64,000 nucleotides of DNA, from positions 7,368,001 to 7,432,000 of the forward strand of contig OY987233.1 in NCBI GenBank assembly GCA_963920705.1, written 5' to 3'. How positions within the stretch are numbered: position 1 is the stretch's first letter; each line of letters starts with the position of its first letter. The position numbers and the translations under genes were made by a program. The stretch comes from Odiellus spinosus. Lineage: Eukaryota > Arthropoda > Arachnida > Opiliones > Phalangiidae. The notes under the pieces are model-generated. The model ran no database searches. It worked only from the letters and a program-made list of their open reading frames with translations, and was not told the DNA's origin. Below are positions 10,443-21,635 of this stretch, one piece after another.

Positions 10443-11150
10443 CTGAACTAGGTTCCTAATTTCAGTATGATTTTTTAGATTTTGTCCTTATAATCAAACT
10501 TTAATTATAAAATCAAACCTCAAATGCCTTTTTTTGGATCCCCTTCAAGTCTTCAACAGATTAGACCTGGGCAAATAGCGCGCTTTCGACAATCAATCAC
10601 GGACACCTCTATACATTGGAGATGGGACAGCAAAATTCTGAATTCCGTATTCAGCGAGGCACACCAGAGAGTTCGGTAGGCTACCGCTTAACGCATTTTA
10701 AGCGGTATATCCGGTAGAAGCTACTGAACTTAGCAAAATAAGTTCAGTAGCTTCAGTTTAGTTCAGATCAAAGTGTTTGAGCTCTGAATATAGCTGAAAA
10801 CGTAATAGACCTCTTGCGTTCATTTTAATTCGTTCCAAAGAGGGTAGGCAACCCACAGAATCAGACAAGCAAAGAGGGATGAAACATCGCCGTCACTGCG
10901 CATGAGCTCATCATCCACCTTAAGTTGGCCTTAACAGGTCTGATTCAGTGGGCGGCCAAGTCCACTGTCTATCTTCCAGCTGCGGTCGATCTAAGCAGAC
11001 GATGCGGATTAGGCATGGCCGGCAAGCCCGGCATGAGTCGCAATTTCCACGACATCTAGCGCTGTTCCGATTTAGTTCCATGTCAAAACCAAGCAAGATC
11101 TGCATTGGTTTTATATTAAATAACAGGAACTTATCAGAGTTTTAGTCATA
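10443..11150. other. FANCD2 upstream region with a hAT-like repeat
   Basis: The interval between the lipocalin 3' end and the FANCD2 start. AGACCTGGGCAAATAGCGC at 10564-10582 looks like a hAT-type terminus, followed by moderately GC-rich sequence to about 11080. A 38-nt perfect hairpin (GAAGCTACTGAAC mirrored) lies at 10716-10755. Any FANCD2 promoter must be in this interval or within the repeat; no TATA box was identified. Confidence 0.3.
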
Positions 11151-11156
11151 TTTATT
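11151..11156 (-). terminator. poly(A) signal of the lipocalin gene
   Basis: AATAAA on the minus strand, 37 bp after the TAA stop; cleavage would be expected near 11130. Confidence 0.6.
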
Positions 11157-11192
11157 GGAATATAAAACATTTCACTAAATAAACAATGAAAA

Positions 11193-11341
11193 TTATTTTT
11201 TGTATTTGCACGAAGTTTCGTGGTTCACTTTACGAATCTTTGACTGAAATTCTTCAGTTAGGTGTAAATTCAAGAAATGCAGTATTTCTTTTTGAACTTT
11301 AGAATCAAATGATTTTGATCGTCCTACTATCCATAGATTAT
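11193..11341 (-). CDS. lipocalin exon 6 and stop
   Basis: 149 nt, acceptor GTTTTTAG. Encodes YNLWIVGRSKSFDSKVQKEI and LHFLNLHLTEEFQSKIRKVN, ending HETSCKYKK-stop. It holds the conserved lipocalin Arg and the C-terminal alpha helix. Confidence 0.85.
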
Positions 11342-14300
11342 CTAAAAACATCAACCAAACATATTATTTGTATCTATGAAAACGTGCAGTTATTTTTTTC
11401 TATTTACTTACAAACGGGAAAGCAGAGCTTATCGACATACCAATTGTAAAATATTGCGTGGCTTCGGGGTTCAAACATTAAAACATGGAAAGGCGTATGA
11501 AAGCAAGGACCTTTAAATTATACATCTACATTTAAATTCGATCTAAGTGTATATAAAGCAGAAAATGTATATCAGTTTATTACCTCCTTTATGATAAATT
11601 ATCGATTTTCTCAAATCTTCGACCTTGCAATGCGTGCCAGATATCCAACCAAAACTAGTATATTTTGTAGCTTTTGAACTAATAAAACGTTTACTGTTAT
11701 GAAAACAATAGATTATAACAAGAATTCATTTGAATATAATTTCAGAGAGAATATCTATTTGTACCGGAGGCGTTTTATTCATGTGCAATTAAATTTCGTC
11801 ATTCCAATTCAATACAGTTCAATGTCGTCATTTCAATTGTTTATTAATTTATGATATTAGTTTACAGACTTTGATGAATTATTTTTAGCTTATAGAAAGC
11901 TATCAGCCCTAATCTTACTACCTCGATGCAGAGTTGGGACTAAAAGCGATTTTTAAAGCCCCTTTAAAGTCGACTTATTTTCTTGCTTAACATACGACGT
12001 TAACCACAACAAATTGTACAGAGTACAGTCAAAGCAAAAACTGAATGCCCCCCCCCCCCCAACCCCGCGCTGTTATGCAAGCAAGAAGGCGACTTAGAAG
12101 GGGTTCTACAAGTTGCAGCTATAGTTACTTTCTGAAATTAAATTCAAAATATAAATGTCACTAGAGTAATATAATTCGAAGTAGACCTAATGAAAGGGTG
12201 ATATCGAATTCTTGCAGTAGAGCCTAAAATTTATTAAGCTAAATTCTGAAATTCTCTAACATTTTATTTACGAAATTCACTATTTTTGTCAACCACCGGA
12301 AGTTATGATAAATTTTTGACGTAACTTCCCGTCTTTGAATTTCTAATCGAAAGAAGAAACATTAAAATGACAATTCATGGTGACATCATTACTTCAATGA
12401 CAATCAGGTTGTCGGCGAGCCGTGTAAAAAGTAAGGCTGGGTTCGGCTTTGCTTGGTTAATCATACGAGCCTTGAACGGTAAATATCCCTACCCGTTTTT
12501 AGTCCAGCCGTCAAACTGAAATCTTAATGGATCGAAATCATTGTCCACCGTGGTAAAAGTCAAGGTCTCGCAATCCACCTTACTTTCCTCCGTTGTTTCA
12601 ATTACGAACCATTTCCCGGTCATCTGAAAATATCCCACATCACGCTATACTTCTCACTTGAAAATCATGGCAGAAAATCGGAAGAATTCTCGAAAGAATT
12701 ACCTCAATTTTACAATTGGAAGAATTCTCGAAATAATTGCCTCACTTCTACAATTGGAAGAATTCTTAAAATAATTCCCTCACTTTTACAATTGGAAGAA
12801 TTCTTAAAATAATTCCCTCAATCTTACAATCGGGGAATTCTCGAAAGAATTCCCCCAATTTTACATTAGGAAGAATTCTCGAAAGAATTCCCCCAATTTT
12901 ACAATAGGAAGAATTCTTAAAAGAATTCCCTCAATATTAAAATCGGAAGAATTCTTAAAGAATCCAATCAATATTAAAATCAGAAGAATTCTTAAAGAAT
13001 CCCCTCAATTTTACAATCGGAAGAATTCTCGAGAGAATTTTCTCAATTTTATAATCAGAAGAATTTTTAAGAGAATTTCCTCAATTTTACAATCGGAGAA
13101 TTCTCGAATAAATTCCCTCTATTTTACAATCAGGATAGTTCTCTAAAGAATTGCCTCAATTCTACAATCTAGAAAATTCTCGAAAGAATTGGCTCAATTT
13201 TACAATCAGGATAATTCTGGAAAGAATTGCCTCAATTTTACAATCGGGGATATCTCGAATAAATTCTATCAGGATAATTCTCGAAAGAATTCCCTCAATT
13301 CTTCAATCGAGAAAATTCTAGAAAGTAGAATGATAAATTAAAAAATTAAAATGAAGCTAATATACCTTTCTGATATCAAATTCGGAATAAATTTTAAATT
13401 CCAATGAAGTTCCGCGTGACGTATCTATTGGGCACGATTTGACGTCATACTCAAAGGTATTATTCCCAATGAAAAACCCAGCAATCCAGATAAATTGCAG
13501 AATTCGCTGTAAGACAGACATTAAATAACTTAACAACCTTAAAAATTGAGCTCGGATAATTTTGTTAATTGAATAAGACCACCGTGAATGTCAATCGGAT
13601 ATTATTCGTTCGCGAAAACATATCCATTTCTTATTCGAGTTAATTAAGTATCCGACTGTAAGACAAACTTTTTATTCGTACTCATTGTTAAATTAAATTG
13701 ATACGAAGGAAGTTATACGAGTTATTCATTCGCCGATAAGAAACATTTTAAACTCGAGTTTCTTCCCCGATTTTGACCCCAAATTGAGTTCTAGAAGCTA
13801 TAATGTAGTAATTTAGTCGCTGTTCCTTTCAATTTAAATTAAAATATAATTATTATATTTCATTCTACACGGATTTCGAGAAACGTTGTACTTTTATCTT
13901 CGGTTTATCCGTTTGAATAAACGCGTAATTTGTTTATTAATCGAGCTTAAAATATTATCTCCGGATAATTCGTATCCATTTGATACGCGTCTGTTTATAT
14001 AATTTGTGGTTTTATATTAAACAAACAATTTATTCGAGATTAAAATATCAGAAAAAAAGCCTAGTTATCATTTAAGTTATTCATTATCCGATTCTGAGCT
14101 CTATATCTCTAGGAAAAAGCGAAAGGAAAAGCTTCAAAAACCTGATTGAAAACTGGGGTTAAAGTAACCTTTGTTTTTCTAGGCCTAAATTTAACGCTTT
14201 TAATTTTTCACTAAATAATTTTTACTACAATTGTACCTTTCATTCGATAAAATCCTAAAGTTGGTCTACTCTTTTCGCACCAAAGTACGAAGGTTGAAAC

Positions 14301-14735
14301 ACATCTACAGGCGCCTAATAGGAAAAACATTGGACGACTACATCCTAAAGTTAGACTTCTCTTTAGGCTCCAAAGCGCATAGGCTAGAACATTTCTACAG
14401 GCGTATATTTCATTGAAAATACAAAAACTGAAGTAACATTCATCATAAAAACCTATTTACGCTTGACTTTTGTTTATTTAACCGAGTTAAGTTCTCGCTC
14501 TTGAGTCTATGACCTATATTCTACCCTAATTTGATTTTACAGCCGCTACTTTTATTTTCTGAGTGAATTATCATACACGTATCATTCCGCCGTAGATTTC
14601 TTCACACTGACAACAGAAATTGAACTAACACCCGGAGCTATAATAATAAAACTTAGAATCGAAAAACTTCACTTATTTGCGGAGGAAAGCGATAAATAAA
14701 GTTAAATTTCAGCTTACGTTTGCAATGAGTGCCAT
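11193..14735 (-). CDS. secreted lipocalin (apolipoprotein D-like), complete 6-exon gene
   Basis: Lipocalins are secreted beta-barrel carriers of small hydrophobic ligands. Exons are 14718-14735, 13366-13506, 12493-12623, 11584-11693, 11412-11510 and 11193-11341, all in phase, giving about 215 aa. Residues 1-25 form a hydrophobic signal peptide (MALIAN then RILQFIWIAGFFIG). FDIRKMTGKWFVIE carries the lipocalin GxW motif (G56-W58). CFPVYNLWIVGR gives the C-terminal strand with the conserved Arg (R174) before a helix ending KEILHFLNL. Cys are at about 31, 71, 119, 136, 163 and 211. The usual TDY motif is replaced (VLMFEPRSHAIFYNW), so it is a divergent, outlier-like member. AATAAA lies 37 bp after the stop. 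An ATG at 13521 gives an alternative start. Confidence 0.85.
11412..11510 (-). CDS. lipocalin exon 5
   Basis: 99 nt, acceptor AATTTAAAG, donor GTAAGT. Encodes PCFHTPFHVLMFEPRSHAIF and YNWYVDKLCFPV, equivalent to the strand pair holding TDY in other lipocalins (motif absent here). The intron on its 5' side is 73 bp. Confidence 0.8.
11584..11693 (-). CDS. lipocalin exon 4
   Basis: 110 nt, acceptor TTTTCATAACAG, donor GTAATA. Encodes KRFISSKATKYTSFGWISGT and HCKVEDLRKSIIYHKG. Phase 2 in, phase 1 out. Confidence 0.8.
11694..12492. other. lipocalin intron 3, with a repeat and a poly-C tract
   Basis: Contains a 13-base C run (12048-12060). The segment 11930-12110 resembles the duplicated segment at 59445-59700 (CGACGTTAACCACAACAAAT, CAGTCAAAGC). 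No gene seen. Confidence 0.4.
12493..12623 (-). CDS. lipocalin exon 3 (GxW motif)
   Basis: 131 nt, acceptor GATATTTTCAG, donor GTAGGG. Encodes MTGKWFVIETTEESKVDCET and then LTFTTVDNDFDPLRFQFDGW, TKN: strand A of the lipocalin barrel and following strands. Phase 0 in, phase 2 out. Confidence 0.85.
12660..13335. repeat. minisatellite, 37-39-bp unit, about 17 copies
   Basis: Unit core GGAAGAATTCTCGAAAGAAT then TCCCTCAATTTTACAATC. GAATTCTCGAAAGAATTC is itself near-palindromic, so each unit can form a hairpin. It fills nearly all of lipocalin intron 2. Confidence 0.9.
13366..13506 (-). CDS. lipocalin exon 2
   Basis: 141 nt. Encodes the rest of the signal peptide and the mature N-terminus, including KSCPIDTSRG and IYSEFDIRK; the CP...FD pattern precedes the GxW motif as in apolipoprotein D. 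If the 13521 ATG is used instead, the exon starts there and adds MSVLQ in the same frame. Donor GTATAT is weak. Confidence 0.8.
13549..14102 (+). mobile_element. family D MITE, copy D1 (lipocalin intron 1)
   Basis: About 550 bp, ends GAGCTCGG and CCGATTCTGAGCTCTA. Closely matches 28061-28626 and the reverse complement of 43252-43794. No ORF. It begins only 43 bp upstream of the lipocalin exon 2 acceptor. Confidence 0.8.
14240..14405 (+). repeat. two diverged direct repeats next to D1
   Basis: CTAAAGTTGGTCTACTCTTT and CTAAAGTTAGACTTCTCTTT begin two ~90-bp units ending CTACAGGCG. A similar unit flanks D2 at about 28650-28740, so the D elements sit inside a larger repeated segment. Confidence 0.5.
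14718..14735 (-). CDS. lipocalin exon 1 (6 codons)
   Basis: ATGGCACTCATTGCAAAC followed by donor GTAAGC. Start context AAACATGG is near-optimal. Phase 0 matches the TGTCTTACAG acceptor at 13507, and the join makes MALIAN-RILQFIWIAGFF, a plausible signal peptide. TATAAAA lies upstream near 14830 on this strand. Such a small exon is easily coincidental, so the model is not certain. Confidence 0.55.
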
Positions 14736-14889
14736 GTTTAGACGCTTTCTAGGTACCTCTATTATTTGTGTTTCGTTTGAAATCGAGTGAAAACTGGATT
14801 AAATAGAGAAAGAAGTTGGAAAATATGTAATTTTATATGGATTTCTTTTTCTCGAAACATTTTACAAATCAATTTATAATCAACACGCT

Positions 14890-15350
14890 CGAAAAGTAGG
14901 CTTAACAAGGATTCCACGAAAGATAGAAACATGGTTCAAATTGATTTACTGCAGCCAATCAGCAATCGATCAATTTATAACTAATATGCTAAACAAGTAG
15001 GCTAAACAATGATTCCACGAAAGATTGAAACATGGTCCAAATTGGTCTACCGCGGCCAATCAGAAATCGATTCTCAAAAAGTAGGCTTAACATTAAGCAT
15101 TCTACGAAAGATTGAAACATGGCTCAAAATGATCTACCGCGGCCAATCAGCAATCGATCAATTCATAAACAACATGATCAAAAAGTAGGCTTAACAAGGA
15201 CTCCACGAAAGATTGAAACATGGTCCAAATTCATCTTCCGCGGCCAATCAGCAATCGATCAATTTATAACCAACATGCTCGAAAAGTAGGCTTAACAATT
15301 ATTCTACGAAAGATTGAAACATGGTCCAAATAGATCTCCCGCGGCCAATT
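14890..15350 (+). repeat. tandem repeat, about 100-bp unit, 5 copies
   Basis: Units contain CCACGAAAGATTGAAACATG, CGCGGCCAATCAGCAATCGA and AAAGTAGGCTTAACA. Period about 100 bp (one shorter unit). It lies just upstream of the lipocalin promoter region, and the CCAAT in each unit is notable. Confidence 0.85.
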
Positions 15351-15811
15351 TGAAGATCGTGACAAATTGGTGACAGAAATCGGTTAAAGTCATTTGTTAA
15401 TTGTCTTCATTCTCCCTTTCATTCGTGATGCAAACCGAAGTGGAATATATCACGGGGGAAAATATTTTGGTATTTTTGGATTTCAATCGATAAAAATTGC
15501 TAGCGAAATGTTACGCTTGGAATTTATAGTTATTTTCGGTAAAAATGTTCAAGCTGAGTGTACGTCCTTGGCTTTATAGACTAATGTTTACGGGAAAAAA
15601 AATGAAAAATTTCATTGCTTCCCACAATCTATTGACTTTTACTTTCCAAAATCTCGGGTCTCGGGAAAAAGGTTTCAGTTGGTACTCATATACTGTATGG
15701 CTCTTAAAGGATGACCAACGACTAAATAAATTTCATACAAACCAATAGACGATACCGAAATTGAAGAGGAACTTGCAGGAGCAGCGCGCCATTGGGGTAC
15801 ACTATTTAAAT
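15351..15811. other. unassigned intergenic DNA
   Basis: Several overlapping short frames but no splice-consistent coding signal and no recognised repeat. Confidence 0.3.
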
Positions 15812-16147
15812 GGGCCTAATACACCGATAAAAGGTTTACAAAACAAATATTAAACTAGAAATAAATTTAAAACTTACCCGGAAAATAGGCTTAGCGGGAT
15901 TCGTGGAGATCCTGAATTGTTTCCGTGTAAGGTCTAGCGACCAATGAGCAAAGACCCGTCGTTCAAGCAAGATCTCCACGAGACTTACAATCGCGTTCGA
16001 TTGGTCGCTAAACCTTATACGCGACGAATCCATCTAAGCCTATTTGTTCGTAAATTTTTTCACTAGTGGATTTAGGTCTATTTAAACAACAAGGAATCGA
16101 TAAAAAAATCACTTGTTGTTAGGTTGCATTCTCTCTTTAAGGGAAAT
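15812..16147. mobile_element. family A MITE, copy A2
   Basis: Ends GGTTGCATTCTCTCTTTAAG; the left terminus is missing. Loop of the type GTAAGGTCTAGCGACCAATG, shared with A5. Confidence 0.75.
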
Positions 16148-16527
16148 TAAATTTATACTAATATATATTGATTTTTCTGCTGTACCATTTGAGCATAAAA
16201 TCTCGTTTGATGAATTCAAAGCTCTGCTTGTCCCCCTTTAAAATAAAATGTCAATATGAAATATTTTTGGAATGTGATTTTTTTCCCTTATGGGAAAGGA
16301 CATCCATCAATGACGTCATCGGGCCAAAAAAGACGCCTAAACCAAGAAGAGTTCGAAAAAATCGAAGTAGTAATTTAATTTGGTAACTTTATATTATTTT
16401 TATAAAAATTTATCTCCAGAATATCGTTCAGCCCTAAAAACTTTCGGAAGCGCTTTAGGAGATTCGAATTGTCATATATTGGCGACCAAAATAGTCTGCT
16501 ACATGGGATGGTGAAAATATTTATACC

Positions 16528-16764
16528 CAAAGAACCAAAAGTCTATCAGTTTATTCCACAAAAGTAAATAACGCATCGTAGCTTAATACTATCAGCAAAG
16601 GTCCAGTTTTACGTCATAGCCCAGAACTTAAAAAAGCCAAAAAATCATCACCCCTGTCTGGCTCGAGTGGTTTGGACTCTTCCTCGATATTTTGAGTCGG
16701 GAGAGAGGGACGGAATAGAGGCGGGCCGCGCTTGGCTACATTGTCTTCCCCCAACTCCAAAATT
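16528..16764 (-). mobile_element. family I element, half copy
   Basis: AAAGTCTATCAGTTTATTCC terminus followed by GTAGCTTAATACTATCAGCA and the GGCGGGCCGCGCTTGGCTA core. The other half is replaced by family H units. Confidence 0.75.
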
Positions 16765-16965
16765 TCTGATTTTTCCCTGACCTTTTGGGTCAATTTCCAA
16801 ATTCCCTGATTTTTCCTTCACCTTTTGGGTCAATTTCCAAAATTCCCTGATTTTTCCTTGACCTTTTGGGTCAATTTCCAAAATTCCCTGATTTTTCCTT
16901 GACCTTTTGGGTCAATTTCCAAAATTCCCTGAATATTCCAGGTTTTCCAGGTCGTGTACAATCCC
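16765..16965. repeat. family H minisatellite, about 45-bp unit, 4 copies
   Basis: AATTCCCTGATTTTTCCTTG ACCTTTTGGGTCAATTTCCA repeated four times with little divergence, then the AGGTTTTCCAGGT edge of family H. Confidence 0.85.
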
Positions 16966-17532
16966 TAATTTGTCATCAGAAAAAAAAATGTATTTTGTAA
17001 TCGCCATCTGTACTTTAGAAGTTTTAAAATCTAATAATTTTGCAAGAAAAAGATATTGATAGTTTGAGCCATTGACACTTTTCAAAACCCAAGCAATAAC
17101 GCTAATTTAAAGTGTTTGGAAATTCTTTACCCAAAAAGAAGAAGAAGAAAAAAAAAGAAAAAAAAAAAAAGGGTTTCGTTTACGCTTCATTTAAAATTCA
17201 ACTCTTTTCCGTCATGGGCGTTTGTTCAACTGTGGAATTTTTCAAATCGATTTTTTCTTTTTTCGTAGACTCGCTTTCTTTCCGTACGGTAACTGACACG
17301 TGACTCGTGAGGCTAGATAACACCAAAAAGGTGCTTTTAATGATTCTCTCTAAAGACCATTTTTTTTATTCCATTTTCCAAAGAATCTTAAAAATGTTTG
17401 AATCCCGCCAAAAACATTAGTCTCAAAAGGGAACACGAAAAGGAAAATTTAAAAGAGTGATTTTTATTCTTTATTTACGAATGAAGAATTGAAAAACTTA
17501 GGAAACAGTTCATAAACAGTTAATTCCCTTTA

Positions 17533-18315
17533 AAGTGCGGCTGTCACCATTATTTATTTATTATTTATTTTAGAATGCCTATGGATTCTAATTTTATTTT
17601 TATCATATTATTAAAACGCCATATTCAAAATTTGACAACTCTGGGTTAACGCGTTAGAAAGAAACTTCAAAATAAAAATGTCAAAAATATATAGGTCATT
17701 TTTTTTTACAATATTTGACGTAGTTTATTTCTGGAACGTAATTAACCATAATTTTCAAACGAAATATAGTTACTTTCTGGATTAAGTACTTTTACGAAAA
17801 AGACCGCGCGAAAGCGACCTTATCACTGGTGCCAGAATAAAATGTATGCAAAATCAAGCGACCTTACTGAAATTGAGTATCTTTTTTTTTGAAAAATCGT
17901 TTAGAAACGATTCAATATATATATATGTTATAGAAAATATTATAGCGACAGTAAAAATACATATTTTATAGCCGCCATTTTTAGAATTTTTACAATAAAA
18001 ATTCCCCGCAATACTACGTCATCACTATGGTCGCGTGATTTCGCTATTGTATAGAGCTTCCTACAGTTGATTCTCGTCGCGTTCTGGCACCAGTGATAAG
18101 GTCGCTTTTGCGCGGTCTCTTTCGAAAAAGTACTTAATCTAGATCAAAATTTAAATAAACTACGTCATATATCGGAAACAAAATTACTTCCATATTTTTG
18201 ACATTTTCATTTTGAAGCTTCTTAAGAACCCGTCAAGCCAGAGGTATAAAATTTTGAATATGGAGTTTTAAAGGTATGATAAAAATATAAATTTCGTGAC
18301 AGCTTCACTTCAAAT
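17533..18315. mobile_element. family C element, composite inverted copy
   Basis: Starts AAAGTGCGGCTGTCACC and ends GTGACAGCTTCACTT. A reverse-oriented half (to about 17850) is joined to a forward half with the conserved block CTGGCACCAGTGATAAGGTC. It also carries the ACTACGTCAT motif that is amplified at 29128-30010. Confidence 0.8.
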
Positions 18316-18809
18316 ACGTCTTGTAGGCTACTGATTGTCCCTATAAGAACTTTCAACCAATCAACGTGCGATTTTCTTATACAATAATTATTATTATTAT
18401 TATTTTTTTGGAAAAATTACGTGTCATAAACACTTTAAAATTCTTCTAATTTCTTTTTTAATTTTGAAATTAGAGATCTTTCTAATTAGGTAGGAACATC
18501 GTTAGCGAATTTAGTAACTAAATTAAAACGAGCTCGGTTAATTGTCACCATCTCTTGTTTTTCAAAGTTTTTGGTTAATTATTGTTCATTAATTTAGTTG
18601 CCTTTGTTAGGTTAACGTGTCGTTACTAATTAATTTAAAGTCGCAATGAAGGTAAACATAAAATTTTGGTCAGTCATTTTTTGTTTTTTATTTGTTTAGG
18701 GTTTTAGTTTAATTTAGCAAATCTTTCTACCTATGACGAAGGCACTCCCATGATTAGATGTACACCGTTTGTTGATTAAATCATGACGAAAATGAGTTAA
18801 AGTAAGGCT

Positions 18810-19035
18810 GTCACCATCAAAAGTCTATTACTTTATTCCAAAAAATTAAACAACGCCCCGTATCAACTTTATCATCAAAGGTCGGGGTAAATGTAACGGC
18901 ATATTCGATTCGAGACACTCTAGCGGACGCGTAAATAGTGAAATCGATTGCGCCATTCTTTGGAGAAATTCTGGAGTTGGGGGAAGACAATATAGCCAAG
19001 CGCGGCCCGCCTAAATTCCATCCCTCTCTCCCGAT
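18810..19035 (+). mobile_element. family I element, half copy
   Basis: ATCAAAAGTCTATTACTTTA terminus through the AAGCGCGGCCCGCCTAAATT core, then abutting family A copy A3. Confidence 0.75.
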
Positions 19036-19418
19036 CGATTCCTTATCGTTTAAATAGGCCTAATCCAACAGTAAAAATATCTACAAATAAATATTAAACT
19101 AGAAATAAACTTACCCGGAAAATAGGCTTAGCTGGATTCATGGAGATCACTAGAACTTCCCAATGACATTGATCCATGGCTCTTATATGGGGAATGCAGG
19201 ATCTTCATGATCAATGTCATTGGTCGCTAGTACTTTTACGGGGAGTTCAGGATAAATCCATGACTCCAGCTAAGCCTATTTTTCCGAGTAAGTTTTAAAT
19301 TTATTTCTAGTTTAATATTTGTTTGTAATTTTTTTCTGTTGTATTAGGCCTATTTAAACGATAGGGAATCGATAAAAAATCACTTGTTGTTAGGTTGCCT
19401 TCTCCCTTTAAGTAAGAG
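19036..19418. mobile_element. family A MITE, copy A3
   Basis: Begins ATTCCTTATCGTTTAAATAG and ends GGTTGCCTTCTCCCTTTAAG; inverted arms, loop with ATTGATCCATGGCTC. Confidence 0.8.
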
Positions 19419-19659
19419 TACTTTATATGATTATGCCACATAACTAATGACAAATTAATATATCATTTTTGACGGATAATTCATGTAATCTCAAAAATAA
19501 TTCTTAATTGTGAAAAAATAGGATGTCTCATCTTATGATCATGATAAAACTTTACAGACTTTATTACCCGACTACTCATGTGTATATATATCGATCACGT
19601 TCTAGTCGTAACAACTTTAACCTTTCAGAAACAACGACGTAATATTTATTGACAATTCG

Positions 19660-20000
19660 CGTGAAAGATGACGCGGTGGGCTCCAGTCAGACTCCATCTC
19701 AGAGTCTCGTCTCTCTCTCATCAAGATCCACCTGACCCCAAATAGAAAACGCTCCCAAACAGCTCGAGCCCCAAAGAAAAAAAGATAAACAAACCCTATA
19801 TAGATATCTTTTCCGCGCAAAAGAACGGGACCCAGGTCGCGACTTGTTTGTAAATTTTCACGGTATCGATTCCGAATTAGTCCCGAGCGAACCGAGACCA
19901 GAAAGAGCGCGCCTACCTACCCTACACGTGCTTCGAAACCTCGACCCCCCAAACGAACAGCCAAGGGTTACAAAAATCTCCCACAACCCATGCTTAGAAC
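19660..20000. promoter_or_regulatory. GC-elevated segment, possible distal promoter or non-coding exon
   Basis: Clearly richer in G+C than its surroundings, with TATATAG near 19796 and a CACGTG E-box near 19926. There is no ORF with coding character. It lies 2.8 kb upstream of eag exon 1 and 4.9 kb upstream of the lipocalin. Function unknown. Confidence 0.2.
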
Positions 20001-21635
20001 GATCTTAAACAAGACACGAAACAAAGCATTTTGCTAGAGTGATTTCGTGAACCATATTACGAATTCCACTGAACCACTCTCTCAGATTACTTTGAATCGA
20101 ACCTAATTGAATTCGCTCGCAGGGTTGGATAAAAAGGTGTGGAGGCCACTAATTATCTTTCAAACACGTTAAACTATTTTTGGTTAGAAAATTTTTACCT
20201 TGTGAAGGCCCCTGTCTTGTAGAGACCTCGGTTGCCCTACCACTAAATCCGACTCTGCTCGGTCTCTAAAGAGGATAGAGCAGTGGAACGTAAAATCAGA
20301 AACAAACTGTATCCTCCAATCAAATCAGTGAAAAAAGTGTTCTTAATCAGTTTCTTTCGCTCGAAAAAGACAGAGCAAAAAACTCGTATCACGAGTGCTT
20401 GATTTTTTCAGTTTAATACCTAAAAGTTCTTTGCTCTGACTCGCCCAGTGAAATATCAGATTGATTTGTCTCGCTCTAACAGCACCCAGTGGAATTCGTT
20501 ATTAGACAACACGAAAATTGCAGTAGCCATTAAGTTAATTTTTGCTGAAAATGTAATTTCCCGCCAAAATTTTAATTCGCAGTATAGGACTAATACGATT
20601 ATGCGTGATGATGTTATGTATGAAATAGTGAATTCCAATGAGTATTCTAAAGCTTGACAGAAATTACAACCAATAGTTACGCGATTGGTTGGAGGTGGTC
20701 AATTTAAAATCATTAGGATATATAATAAGTAGAAGAATCGATAAAAAACACTTGATTTTCCTCTTCATCCTCCCTTTAAAAAACACGTGATGTACCCAGC
20801 TATTAAAAACACATTTCAATGAGAGAATATCTTGAGACTGAAGGCTCATGGTCTAGCCACGTGTTCTAGCTGAGGAGGGGCGAGGAAAAACTATCTCTTC
20901 TCTCCGCCCCCGCAGACACGAACTATTTGGAAGCGTGTCTGGATACTTCTACGTTATTTCTATGGAGAATATTCCAAGGAGGATGGATCGAGTTTTACAA
21001 AATGGGTCATCTTTTATATTTCTATCTTTTTCGAGAGAGAAACCGAAAATTAGAACTTTTTTTCACTGGTTTAATTTTCAAATTCTACGTTCCAATGTTC
21101 GATACTCTGTAGCGAGCTCTGACAGCAATGTAAAGATTAATTAAGTTTCCAGCGAGATTCAGAGGACTCTGAGAACTATGTAGGGGAATTGTGTTCTAAA
21201 GAAATTCCACTGGGAAAATGGAAACCTAGTGGGATAATGTATTTTGCAAAGTCTCTTTTGAGAGAGTAACATACTTCTACTCGCAACAGCTATTGTTTGT
21301 CAGTAAACCTTAAAGGGAATAAAACTCCCAATGCTTTCTTTTAGGGATGTTCCCTATATATGAAGATCAATTACTACAAAATTCGCAAAGACGAACATTC
21401 CAATCCTATAGTGGCTCAAAAAACTGAGTAACTCTATTCAATTTAAAATGGCCAAGCTTTGGTTTTGTGTGATTGACGTTAATCATAACCTATCTCTTTA
21501 CCAAACAACAAATGTCTACCACCAGCTAGTACATAAAGCTTTTCATCTAATAAAATGCGCGTACAAATACTCGTAAAAATGTCCCTCACCCCTTCTCAAT
21601 CTCTCTCCACCTTCGTCCAGTTTCCAAGCAAGGAG
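20001..21635. other. intergenic DNA upstream of eag
   Basis: No gene recognised. A solo family A end (ATCGATAAAAAACACTTGAT..CCTCCCTTTAAA) lies at 20733-20782. Motifs around CCCAGTGGAATTC recur (20440-20500, 21200). Confidence 0.3.
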
